Positions 1 to 7,290 of a stretch of DNA of 9,964 nt are shown piece after piece; the stretch's first letter is position 1, and each line of letters opens with the position of its first letter. Source of the stretch: an uncultured Clostridia bacterium. GTDB taxonomy: Bacteria > Bacillota > Clostridia > Oscillospirales > CAG-272. Under the pieces are notes generated by a model, which saw only the letters and a program-made list of their open reading frames with translations, ran no database searches and was not told the origin of the DNA. The position numbers and the translations under genes were made by a program. Location of the stretch: the NCBI GenBank assembly GCA_937892405.1, contig CALAFS010000296.1:1-9964 (forward strand), given 5' to 3'.

Positions 1-3000
1 TTTCATTCACGAATTCCATGACACCCGCGAAGTCAATCGTGAATGTCGTGCCGTCGGAGCTGATATAATTCTCCTCGTCGAATGTCTTGGTAAACCATCC
101 TTCATCAGTATCGAAGTAGATGATCTTCTCGACTTTCTCCCCGGTCACCGCGTCGGTCGTAATGACGACAAGAGAAATGTGCGGCATCAGTCTCGCGCCT
201 GTGAGGTAGAAGAACTCGGCAACGAGCTTGCCGTTTTCCTTATCCTCATCGGTCGTCGCATCACGAAGGGTAGCAACGGCATCGACACCGGTCTTGTTCT
301 TCAGTCCGCAGCGATCGCAGACATAGATGCCTTCATCATCATTCCACCAATAATTGTGTCCGGAGGCAACAAGGAAGGTGCCGTCTTCCTCGTTATAGGA
401 TGCCGGATTGACATACACATATCCGTGAGAGTCGTAGTTGATGCCTTCCCCGTTGAAATACATGCTGTAAACGGGGTAGAAACGGTCGGTGCCTTCGCCC
501 TGATAAGGATAATCATAGATAACATTGAACCAGCTGTTGTCTCCGTTCATTCTTTCAAAAGGATTGACCGCCGTATGGCAGAAGCGGCAGGAGATCCGGA
601 AGGTGCCGGGCGTCGTGCAACTGCCCATCGCGCTCACCGTCTCGATCTCGTAGAACGCTTCGTTCATGTTGTAAAGATACGCATCGTGGAAAGACATCCA
701 GCCTTTGCTGTTGGTTTCGCCATCACGAATTTCCGTGATACAAAACAGGCAGTTGTCAAGATCCAAATCAACGCGTGTTTCGCTGAGATGGACGCTACCG
801 TCAGGATAACGCCATTCGTTACGCTCGACCTTGTATCCCGGCGAATAACTCCGCAGGATCTCAACGCGAGGATCACTTTCGTCAAGTTCGAACCATTCCC
901 GCACGAAATAATAAACTACGCCGTCCGTGCGATACTCGGTGGATTCGGTGCGATACGAATTGCCGTTTTCAAACGCTTCCGCAGTTCTGAAACATTCCTT
1001 CCATTCCGTGCGGTAATTGCAATACTTGCAAGTTCCGATCGTTGTTTTGGTCAGCGCGGTGGAATCGTTCTGATTGTCGTATTCTATCGTATGGCTCTCG
1101 TAAGTATCCTTAGAGAGAAGAACTTTTACTCCGAAATCGCCCGTTGCTCTATCATAACCGAGGCACGCATAATACCAGTCAGTTGCCGTGCAGTTTTCTT
1201 CATCCTTGGTTCTGATGGTCATATACAGGATCGTAAAGCCGCAATCAGTCGCCGAGCAGACTTCGGTATAAGCCTTAACACAATTCCCGGTCACAAGATC
1301 ACCTATATACTCTCCGTATTTAAGGTCGTACTTCGTTTTAAAACTCGAGATTCTCTGCTCGCCGCAGGCACATTCCAAGATTGTCAGTGTACCATCACAG
1401 ACCGAACCGTAATCGGCAAAATCATAGAATTCCTTCTCGGTCGTCTCGTGACCGTAGATTTTATCTTCTTCCACATACCCACAGGAAGTGCACTCATAGC
1501 GGACAATAACGCCGTCATCACAAGTCTCGGAACCGGGAGCCAGCTCGCAGGTCTTCGTCAGATTGAGGTGATCCTGATAGCGTCTCGTTACGACATAGGT
1601 CTTCTGTGTTTCGCCGTTCACGACCAGCTCATAGGTTTCCGTTCTCGTGACATCACAGCCGTCGGCAACGGTATCCGTGGTCTTGCGGATTCGGAAGGTG
1701 CAATCTTCGTTATAGCAACGGAGCAGAGTCACCACGCGGGTGCCGCCTTCGATCTCGGTGTTCGATTCTTCTGTTCCATGCCAGCTTCCATTCACAGTGA
1801 AGTCGGTATGCTCACCGCAGAGGCAGGAGCTGTAAGCAATGCTGTAAATGTCGCAGGACGCGACGCCGAGCTCCTCCATGGTAACGCGCTCTTCCATCAC
1901 GGTCGTATGCGATGTGGTAACATAAGAGCTGGTGATCTGATGGCAAATCTTGCAGATGTAGGACACCTTCACGCCCGCTTCGCAGTTCTCTTCTTCGGTC
2001 AGGAAGGCATAGGACTTCTCGGTCTCGTGCATGGTGTAAACATTTTTCACCGTGTGATTCTCGGTGTTGTAGCAGAAGGAGATATTGTCGCTCGAGCGGA
2101 TTTCTTTCTCGTTTTCGACAGTCTCACGCTCGCCTGTTTCCACCGTGCGGTCAAGCTCGGAGGAAATAATGTGCCATGCGTTGGTCATCAGGACATCGGG
2201 CTGCAGCGTATCGACCGGGCAGCCGAGAAGAGCTGCGATGTCGCTCATCTCGAAGGTCGCGACAAAATCCGCTTCCCATGCGTCACGCTCCGCGTATTTT
2301 ACAAAGTTCCAGTCGACTGCCAGCCATGCGCCGCAGTCCGTCTGATAGGTCGCCGCCACAAGGTCTTCCATACGGTAGGTGTACTCACCCACGACCGCGT
2401 GATAACGGATCTTGACGGTGTCGGGCATCACCATGTTGCCGTTGTCATCAAAGCCGACATTTGCGAAGTTGTCGTCCTTGATCGCGCTTTCATCAATGTC
2501 GGTGATGTTGTAGGTCTTCGACAGCACGCCGATCAGTTTTCCGTCCTCGTCGAAGAGGAAGATCAGATCTTCTTCTCCGTCGGCGGAATGGGGATTCAGC
2601 TCGAGCGGGTCGGAATCTTCCAGAATCTTATCAATGTCGATGTCGCTCTGATAGTCCTTGACCGCGCTGATCTCACCGGTAAGGGCGCCGATGTTCGGAA
2701 TGTTGATGTTCAGATTCAGCACGAAGCCGTCGACAGTGCCGTCGGCACTCACAGTGAAGGAATAGGAGAAGTAGCCGCGTGCCGCCTCAATGATAAGGTC
2801 GACCTTGTCTTTCAGCTCCTGTGCCGTCCCTGCGATGATCTCGGCAAGTTCCTCGTCGCTCGGCTGTTCGTCACCCTCGGGCAGAGCTACGAGAGAGGCA
2901 ATGAATGTGTAAACGGTATGATTTCTCAGGTTTGTCAGGGTATCGGCGATGATACCGAGAAGGGTATCTTTCGTGATTTGCATCTCGGTGTTCTGGGAGA

Positions 3001-6000
3001 TCATGCCGATCACAAAGTCGGAGATGTTCATCGCGCGGACCTCGTCGGAGGCGAGCAGTTCCTTGACCGCAATCTCCTCACCCATCATCATGGAGAAGAA
3101 CTGATCAAGCGAGGTGATCGTCACCGTATCCGAGACACGGATCTTCAGACGGGCAAGAAGCGCATTGACGAGATCGACAAGATCGTTCACCGAAAGTCCG
3201 CGCTCTTCCATCACATCGAAGAGATCGCCGAAGGTAAGGTCGAAGAGTGCCGGAATAGCAATTTCCAGCGTGGCATAGCTGCCCTCACCGAAGTAGAGGT
3301 CGATGACTTCATTGATCTTCTTCTCCGCGAGAACATCGTTCAGTGCGTGGAGTTTATCAAAATCGAAGGTGAAGGTGTAACCGCCCTCTTCTCTGTCCTC
3401 CATCTTGAAGAAGGTGCCGAGGAAGAGCTCGGTCGAGGCGGCGATGTCGTCCGCATTCTTATCCATCGCGGAGAGGAGAATGGGAAGAACATCTTCTTCG
3501 TACCATTTCACAAGCTCGAGAATATAAGCGGGTGCCTTGTTCGCCATCGCGACAGAAGAAGGCATACCTTCCATGTCCGCGGCTTTCTTCAGATCCGCCA
3601 CGGCGGTCATCGTCGACTGCATAGGCTTCGTGGTCTTCGCCGAGACATAGACCTTGTTTTCCTTGAGGATCACAACGGCATTGCCTGCGCCCTCGATGCC
3701 TTCCACAGTACCGGAAATGTCACCGGCAAGATAGCCGAAGACTTCGCCGTTTTCGTCAAAGCCAAAGTAGAATTCACCCGAGATGACAATCGCGATGTCG
3801 GGATTCGGAACCTCGTCGTCCTCCGCAAGCAGGAGAGCAGACATATCCGTGTCGGGAGCGGGGGTCACAGGACCGGATACACCGCCGCCGATGATTTGCT
3901 TCAGAAGGTCGGCATCGTAGATAACGATCTTCACATTCTTCGCAAGGAAGGTGTATCTCGTCGTCAGGAGCGAACGGTTGATCTGATAATAGAGGTTCGA
4001 GAGATCGAGCTTGTCGCCGCAGCGGGTGCAGGCGCCGTTCTTATAGTCGTGCCCGAGCTTGCTTGTGTAGTTCTCGCGGACAACCTTGCCGCAGATATTA
4101 CAGGTCTTCTCGTCATAACCGCCGTCGGTGCAGGTCGGTGCCTTCGTGACGGTATCGTAATCATGGGTGCAACCCTGCCCACAGACGGAGCAGACGCCGT
4201 CAGCCATGGTGTGCTTACCCGTCGCGGGGAGTCCCTTCGCGCCGCAGAGGACGCAGGTCTGACCCTGTCCGCAGGTGGGTTCGTCGATGTCGAAGGTATG
4301 ATGCTTCGCGGTCGTGTCGGTCTTAAAGCTGTAATCGCAGGAGCGGCAGGCATGGAGCGTATAGCCGTCCTCGGTACAGGAGGCAGGGACGACAGTCTCC
4401 ACCATGCTGTGTCCGAGCGCCGCGCGCTCACCGGTGCGGTAGGAGAATCCGCAGACGGAGCAGGTGTTCTGCGTATAGCCGTCGGTCGTACAGGTGACGG
4501 GCACCGTTCTCGTCTCGATGGCGTGTGCCGTCATCGGGAGGGTCAGCGTGTATTCCGCATCACAGCCGTCGTGCTCGCAGACATAGTGCGCGGTACCGGT
4601 CTTCGTACAGGTCGCGGCAGTCGAGGTCGCCTGATCCAAAACGAAGGAATGTCCGAGTGCGGGGAGCGCGATCTCGAAATGATAACCGCAATTCTCCCGC
4701 GTGCAGGAGACGGTCTTGACACCGTTGACAAGGCAGGTCGGATCGGTGGTAATCTCACCCTCGTTGAGCCAGTGACCCGGTGCTTTGACAATGTCGGTGC
4801 GCTCGATGCGTCCGCAACGGCGGCAGACCTTCAGATGGCAGCCGTCGGTCGTGCAGGTCACACGAATGTCTTCTTCAATATAAGTATGATCGTAAATTGC
4901 GCAGCGCTCTGCGGGTGTCAGTCTCGCGACGGTGTAATAAGAGAAGTGCGGTGCCTCGAAGGTGGCATACCCGTTCGAGTAAGTCGCGGGATAGGACTTG
5001 ATCTCGCCGTTCTCGTCGACATAGAAGATCGCGATCGACTCGGGATCTTCCCCTTCGGCAAGCTCGTAGGGGATCGTGACGGTGATCTTACCGCCGTTAA
5101 AGTCGCCGATCTGCGTGCCGCCCGAGACGAGACCGAAGTTGTAGATCGGGCTGTCGCCGATCTTTTCCTTCAGATCGTCGGAGACATTCTTCAGTGCTTC
5201 GTTCTTCAGATCGTCGTCAAGCGTCTCGGCAGTCAGCTCGGTATTCTCGCCGAGAAGGTTCTTTACATTGTCATCGAGTGCAAGCTCCGCGTCCTTCAGT
5301 TTGACCGAGCCGGTCTCTGCCAGAACTTCGGAAGGAACGGTCGCTGTGGTCTTCTCCGACGCGTTGTAAAGCTTCTTTGTGTTGCCGCAATTATGTGCGC
5401 AAGTGGAGACGAGATAGTCGCCGTCCTGTGCTTCGATCCATTTATGCGCGTTCGTGTCGGTGTAAGTTACGGTACCGCCGGCGGCTTCGCACTTCGTGCA
5501 GGTCAGCGTCTTGACGCCGTTTGCCACGCAGGTCGCGGGCGTTGTGATGCGGGACTCGAACTCGTGGATTACCTTATCTTCCGTTCTCGTTACATCACTT
5601 TCGCAACGCGAGCAATAGCCCTTATAGGTCAGCGTGTAGGTGCAGTCCGTCGCGTCCTTAAGGACACGGGCGCTCTCGTCCTCCGTCCACGCAGCGACAT
5701 CGTGATGACGCGCCGGCTCGATGATATTCTTCATCGTCGCGTCGCAGGTCGCGCACTTTTTGATCGCGTAGCCGTCGTTCTCGCAATCCGCGTCGTGGGA
5801 CTCGAGCAGAACATCGTAGCTATGTCTGCCGGTCTTCTGCGCGAGGACCTGATGGCAGGTCGTGCAGGTCTGATCCAAAACGCAGGTCGGCTCGTCGCGG
5901 TCGGGGGTGTGCGGCAGAGCGGTGGTCGTGGCGGTGATGTTCTCGTAATCGCACCCCTCGTTCGAGCAAGAAACCTTCGTGTAACCGCCCGCGGTGCAGG

Positions 6001-6808
6001 TCGGGTCCACGGTCGTCGTGGTCAGCGTGTGTGCCTTCTTCGCCTCCAGCACGGTGTGGCAGGAGGTGCAGACCTTTGCCGCAAAGCAGGTCGCCTCTTC
6101 ACGGTCGGGCGTGTGCGCAATCTTCGCTACGGTTCTCGAGGTGGAATACCCGCAGCCTTCGCGCTTACAGGTCAGTTTTTCGACGCCCTCTGCGGTACAG
6201 GTCGCCGCCGCGGTGACGGTCGTCTCATAGTCGTGACCGAGTGCGTCGATCGTTTCGGTTGCGCTGTAATCGCAACCTTCATGCTTACAGGTCGTGGTCT
6301 TCACGCCGTCTGCGGTGCAGGTCGCCGGTGTGGTGACCGTCTCATAGTCGTGACCGAGTGCGTCGATCGTTTCGGTTGCGCTGTAATCGCAGCCCTCATG
6401 CTTACAGGTCGTGGTCTTCACGCCGTCTGCGGTGCAGGTCGCCGGCGTGGTGACTGTCGTCTCAAAGTCATGACCGAGCGCGTCGATCGTCGCGGTCGCG
6501 CTGTATGTACAGCCCTCGCGCTTACAGGTCGTGGTCTTGACGCCGTCTGCCGTACAGGTAGCGGCGGTCGTGATCTCGCTCTTGAGGTCGTGACCGAGTG
6601 CCTGAATCGGCTCCGAAACTGTCTCGTTGCACTTTGTACAGGTGTGGCGGCGTTCGCCGGCTTCCGTACAGGTTGCCGCTTTCACGGTCTCCCAGTCGCC
6701 GAATGTATGTTCTTTACATTCGCCGCAGGAGGTCAGCGCGAAGAGTGCGCCGGCAACCAGCAAAAGACAGAAGAGCAAGGCAAGCAGTGTTTTGCGTGTG
6801 TTCTTCAT
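1..6808 (-). CDS. Giant cysteine-repeat surface lipoprotein, 3' end outside window
   Basis: The reverse-complement frame starting at the ATG at 6808-6806 translates without a stop to the left edge: at least 2269 residues, C-terminus missing. Residues 1-30 are a lipoprotein signal peptide: basic start (MKNTRK), hydrophobic core, lipobox LTSC with Cys28 as predicted lipidation site, so the protein should be anchored outside the membrane. Order of parts: Cys-rich repeats (about 31-474); Ig-like/S-layer-type module with ITVTIPYELAEGEDP and HFSYYTVA (about 480-625); second Cys-rich array (636-930); Cys-free part (about 931-1490); region with scattered Cys pairs, e.g. CKIC 1619-1622 and CDRC 2164-2167. 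The start is supported by AGAAAGGG eight bases upstream and a consensus promoter at 7098-7126. Repeats of the TCTxDGVKTxTC...GH type are, from memory, common in large uncharacterised secreted proteins of gut Clostridia. The function is unknown; adhesion, metal binding or cell-wall spacing are guesses. The distal third is visibly less GC-rich than the N-terminal arrays. Confidence 0.93.
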   Translation of the reverse strand, partial: MKNTRKTLLALLFCLLLVAGALFALTSCGECKEHTFGDWETVKAATCTEAGERRHTCTKCNETVSEPIQALGHDLKSEITTAATCTADGVKTTTCKREGCTYSATATIDALGHDFETTVTTPATCTADGVKTTTCKHEGCDYSATETIDALGHDYETVTTPATCTADGVKTTTCKHEGCDYSATETIDALGHDYETTVTAAATCTAEGVEKLTCKREGCGYSTSRTVAKIAHTPDREEATCFAAKVCTSCHTVLEAKKAHTLTTTTVDPTCTAGGYTKVSCSNEGCDYENITATTTALPHTPDRDEPTCVLDQTCTTCHQVLAQKTGRHSYDVLLESHDADCENDGYAIKKCATCDATMKNIIEPARHHDVAAWTEDESARVLKDATDCTYTLTYKGYCSRCESDVTRTEDKVIHEFESRITTPATCVANGVKTLTCTKCEAAGGTVTYTDTNAHKWIEAQDGDYLVSTCAHNCGNTKKLYNASEKTTATVPSEVLAETGSVKLKDAELALDDNVKNLLGENTELTAETLDDDLKNEALKNVSDDLKEKIGDSPIYNFGLVSGGTQIGDFNGGKITVTIPYELAEGEDPESIAIFYVDENGEIKSYPATYSNGYATFEAPHFSYYTVARLTPAERCAIYDHTYIEEDIRVTCTTDGCHLKVCRRCGRIERTDIVKAPGHWLNEGEITTDPTCLVNGVKTVSCTRENCGYHFEIALPALGHSFVLDQATSTAATCTKTGTAHYVCEHDGCDAEYTLTLPMTAHAIETRTVPVTCTTDGYTQNTCSVCGFSYRTGERAALGHSMVETVVPASCTEDGYTLHACRSCDYSFKTDTTAKHHTFDIDEPTCGQGQTCVLCGAKGLPATGKHTMADGVCSVCGQGCTHDYDTVTKAPTCTDGGYDEKTCNICGKVVRENYTSKLGHDYKNGACTRCGDKLDLSNLYYQINRSLLTTRYTFLAKNVKIVIYDADLLKQIIGGGVSGPVTPAPDTDMSALLLAEDDEVPNPDIAIVISGEFYFGFDENGEVFGYLAGDISGTVEGIEGAGNAVVILKENKVYVSAKTTKPMQSTMTAVADLKKAADMEGMPSSVAMANKAPAYILELVKWYEEDVLPILLSAMDKNADDIAASTELFLGTFFKMEDREEGGYTFTFDFDKLHALNDVLAEKKINEVIDLYFGEGSYATLEIAIPALFDLTFGDLFDVMEERGLSVNDLVDLVNALLARLKIRVSDTVTITSLDQFFSMMMGEEIAVKELLASDEVRAMNISDFVIGMISQNTEMQITKDTLLGIIADTLTNLRNHTVYTFIASLVALPEGDEQPSDEELAEIIAGTAQELKDKVDLIIEAARGYFSYSFTVSADGTVDGFVLNLNINIPNIGALTGEISAVKDYQSDIDIDKILEDSDPLELNPHSADGEEDLIFLFDEDGKLIGVLSKTYNITDIDESAIKDDNFANVGFDDNGNMVMPDTVKIRYHAVVGEYTYRMEDLVAATYQTDCGAWLAVDWNFVKYAERDAWEADFVATFEMSDIAALLGCPVDTLQPDVLMTNAWHIISSELDRTVETGERETVENEKEIRSSDNISFCYNTENHTVKNVYTMHETEKSYAFLTEEENCEAGVKVSYICKICHQITSSYVTTSHTTVMEERVTMEELGVASCDIYSIAYSSCLCGEHTDFTVNGSWHGTEESNTEIEGGTRVVTLLRCYNEDCTFRIRKTTDTVADGCDVTRTETYELVVNGETQKTYVVTRRYQDHLNLTKTCELAPGSETCDDGVIVRYECTSCGYVEEDKIYGHETTEKEFYDFADYGSVCDGTLTILECACGEQRISSFKTKYDLKYGEYIGDLVTGNCVKAYTEVCSATDCGFTILYMTIRTKDEENCTATDWYYACLGYDRATGDFGVKVLLSKDTYESHTIEYDNQNDSTALTKTTIGTCKYCNYRTEWKECFRTAEAFENGNSYRTESTEYRTDGVVYYFVREWFELDESDPRVEILRSYSPGYKVERNEWRYPDGSVHLSETRVDLDLDNCLFCITEIRDGETNSKGWMSFHDAYLYNMNEAFYEIETVSAMGSCTTPGTFRISCRFCHTAVNPFERMNGDNSWFNVIYDYPYQGEGTDRFYPVYSMYFNGEGINYDSHGYVYVNPASYNEEDGTFLVASGHNYWWNDDEGIYVCDRCGLKNKTGVDAVATLRDATTDEDKENGKLVAEFFYLTGARLMPHISLVVITTDAVTGEKVEKIIYFDTDEGWFTKTFDEENYISSDGTTFTIDFAGVMEFVNE
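2336..4018 (-). other. Cysteine-free part of the giant lipoprotein (approx. residues 931-1491), fold not recognised
   Basis: Between array 2 and the distal Cys pairs lies about 560 residues without cysteine in my translation. It contains beta-looking repeats of FYFGFDENGEVFGYLAGD type, helical stretches (TAVADLKKAADMEGMPSSVA, LHALNDVLAEKKINEVIDLY), an amphipathic stretch (SVNDLVDLVNALLARLKIRV) and a late beta part (SFTVSADGTVDGFVLNLNIN). I do not recognise a family. It could be the functional core, with the Cys arrays as flanking stalks; that is inference. Confidence 0.5.
4019..4903 (-). repeat. Cys-rich repeat array 2 of the giant lipoprotein (residues 636-930)
   Basis: A second run of degenerate Cys units, mostly with CxxC pairs: CRRCG, CSVCG, CRSCD, CVLCG, CNICG and finally CTRCGDKL at Cys927/Cys930. 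Some keep the x4 spacing (CTRENC, CEHDGC). The GH closing motif recurs (APGHW, ALGHS, KLGHD). Divergence between units is much higher than in the tandem triplet of array 1, suggesting an older expansion. Confidence 0.8.
4928..5380 (-). other. Ig-like/S-layer-type beta module within the giant lipoprotein (approx. residues 477-627)
   Basis: This segment separates the first two Cys-rich arrays. It begins with a Lys/Asp-rich stretch (DDLKNEALKNVSDDLKEKIG) and continues with GKITVTIPYELAEGEDP, IAIFYVDENGEIKSYP, and YATFEAPHFSYYTVA. The pattern 'tVtIPY-L-eGedPe-v-vyYvdenGe...FxxxHFSyYxva' is, from memory, a recurring beta-sandwich module of large secreted Clostridia proteins, often next to repeats. 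The boundaries are approximate. No catalytic residues are apparent. Confidence 0.6.
5387..6718 (-). repeat. Cys-rich repeat array 1 of the giant lipoprotein (residues 31-474)
   Basis: About ten Cys-rich units follow the lipobox. The clearest have the form ATCTADGVKTTTC, then KHEGC, then DYSATETIDALGHD, giving C-x9-C-x4-C and a closing Gly-His; the first unit has C-x9-C-x2-C (TCTEAGERRHTCTKCNE). Later units diverge, with motifs such as CTSCH, CTTCH, CATCD and CSRCE, and with HTPDRE/HTPDRD linkers. The Cys/Cys/Cys/His spacing recalls zinc ribbons, but the predicted extracellular location and missing regular fourth ligand make metal binding uncertain; disulfides are an alternative. Confidence 0.85.
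6231..6587 (-). repeat. Three tandem 117/120/120-nt repeat units
   Basis: The units at 6231-6347, 6348-6467 and 6468-6587 are direct DNA repeats within array 1, each encoding one 39- or 40-residue Cys unit. The first two differ by only five substitutions and one 3-nt (one codon) indel in my hand alignment, so they probably arose by recent tandem duplication or are being homogenised. The third is more diverged but clearly the same unit. Confidence 0.9.
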
Positions 6809-6816
6809 GGAAGTTT

Positions 6817-6824
6817 CCCTTTCT
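6817..6824 (-). promoter_or_regulatory. Ribosome binding site of the giant lipoprotein
   Basis: Read on the minus strand this is AGAAAGGG, eight bases before the ATG at 6808. The purine-rich match is followed directly by the signal-peptide sequence, fixing this as the start. Confidence 0.7.
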
Positions 6825-6917
6825 TTTACAAATGATATTTTCAACTGCACCGCAGTGTAGATGAACGAAGTTAAAAATCGCCCGGAAGAGAGGATTTCTC
6901 CCCGATCAAAAAAATAT

Positions 6918-6940
6918 CCCGGAAAAGTACCTTGAGAGCC
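6918..6940 (-). repeat. Degenerate third copy of the leader element
   Basis: Minus-strand GGCTCTCAAGGTAC followed by TTTTCCGGGA shares the core AAGGTA(TA/TT)CTTTTCC with the two palindromes but has lost the pairing arms. It may be a decayed copy or chance. Confidence 0.3.
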
Positions 6941-6961
6941 TTTTTTCACGGGTCGGTGCCT

Positions 6962-6989
6962 TGTCAGGAAAAGTATACCTTTCCTGACA
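6962..6989 (-). promoter_or_regulatory. Palindromic leader element, copy 2 (perfect 10-bp arms)
   Basis: Perfect inverted repeat TGTCAGGAAA / TTTCCTGACA with an 8-nt centre, exactly 94 nt from copy 1. On the minus strand it lies inside the leader of the giant gene. Read on the plus strand it is followed by GG and a T-rich tract (TTCTTTTTTTCTG), so it also has the form of an intrinsic terminator for plus-strand transcription. I cannot decide between operator, leader hairpin and antisense terminator. Confidence 0.65.
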
Positions 6990-7055
6990 GGTTCTTTTTT
7001 TCTGTTTTTACCCGTAAAATTGCCTTGGAAAGCGGTTTTTCGGGGGCGAATGTCA

Positions 7056-7083
7056 TGTCAGGAAAAGAATACCTTCTCTGACA
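7056..7083 (-). promoter_or_regulatory. Palindromic leader element, copy 1 (imperfect)
   Basis: On the minus strand TGTCAGAGAAGG, a short loop, then TTTTCCTGACA: arms pair through TGTCAG/CTGACA with partial pairing inside. It begins about 8 nt after the predicted transcription start, so it may be an operator overlapping the promoter-proximal region or a hairpin at the 5' end of the RNA. It matches copy 2 in sequence and in its flanks: AACC before it and a C-rich stretch ending in GAAAAA after it. Confidence 0.6.
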
Positions 7084-7097
7084 GGTTTTTCGATACC

Positions 7098-7126
7098 AGT
7101 ATAGCATTTTTCTTCGCTGTTGTCAA
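7098..7126 (-). promoter_or_regulatory. Consensus sigma-A promoter for the giant lipoprotein
   Basis: On the minus strand, TTGACA (7126-7121), exactly 17 nt, then TATACT (7103-7098), with TGC directly before the -10 (an extended -10). Transcription should start near 7091, leaving a leader of about 280 nt before the ATG at 6808. The unusually long leader contains the duplicated palindromic elements listed separately. A second promoter nearer the gene was looked for and not seen. Confidence 0.8.
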
Positions 7127-7179
7127 TAAATTTTGAATATTTTTTTGCAAAGATGATAATTTTTTTCGCAGGGCACACT

Positions 7180-7189
7180 CCCGCGCGGG
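7180..7189. promoter_or_regulatory. GC palindrome upstream of the plus-strand -35
   Basis: CCCGCGCGGG is a perfect 10-bp palindrome ending 13 nt before the -35 box, in a locally very GC-rich patch bordered by an AT-rich tract (7127-7168). It could be an upstream regulator site, but short GC palindromes also occur by chance. Confidence 0.2.
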
Positions 7190-7202
7190 CGCGCACAGGC
7201 GC

Positions 7203-7231
7203 TTGACATCGCCCGGACTTTGTGCTATACT
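7203..7231 (+). promoter_or_regulatory. Consensus sigma-A promoter for the RsgI-like lipoprotein and probably fprA
   Basis: TTGACA at 7203-7208, 17 nt, TATACT at 7226-7231, with TGC directly before the -10. The predicted start is near 7238. It has the same hexamers, spacer length and extended -10 as the divergent minus-strand promoter; the two -35 boxes are 76 nt apart. Confidence 0.85.
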
Positions 7232-7236
7232 GACAG

Positions 7237-7250
7237 CGGACAAGTGTCCG
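7237..7250 (+). promoter_or_regulatory. Palindrome at the predicted transcription start (operator candidate)
   Basis: CGGACA-AG-TGTCCG is a perfect inverted repeat with 6-bp arms and a 2-nt centre, beginning at the predicted start site just after the -10. Its placement suits a repressor operator; as RNA the two-base loop would be unfavourable, so a DNA role is likelier. The regulator is unknown. Confidence 0.4.
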
Positions 7251-7277
7251 GATTCTATTCTCTTCCATAACTAAATC

Positions 7278-7283
7278 AAGGAG
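7278..7283 (+). promoter_or_regulatory. Ribosome binding site of the RsgI-like lipoprotein
   Basis: AAGGAG lies 7 nt before the ATG at 7291, a near-ideal Shine-Dalgarno, and fixes this start. Confidence 0.85.
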
Positions 7284-7290
7284 AACACAC

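Noticed and set aside
3964..4431. 155-codon minus-strand open frame within the giant gene
   Set aside because: Wrong frame of the same strand; Arg/Ser/Pro-rich translation typical of a frame-shifted GC-rich gene.
5387..6718. Zinc-finger DNA-binding protein
   Set aside because: The signal peptide and lipobox place the repeats outside the cell, and the repeat lacks a regular four-ligand pattern.
179..6835. 2218-codon plus-strand open frame starting at GTG
   Set aside because: It starts at GTG without a good ribosome binding site and gives low-complexity, Arg/Val/Ala-rich nonsense. The opposite strand in the same codon register gives a lipobox, regular Cys repeats and an Ig-like module with promoter and ribosome binding site.
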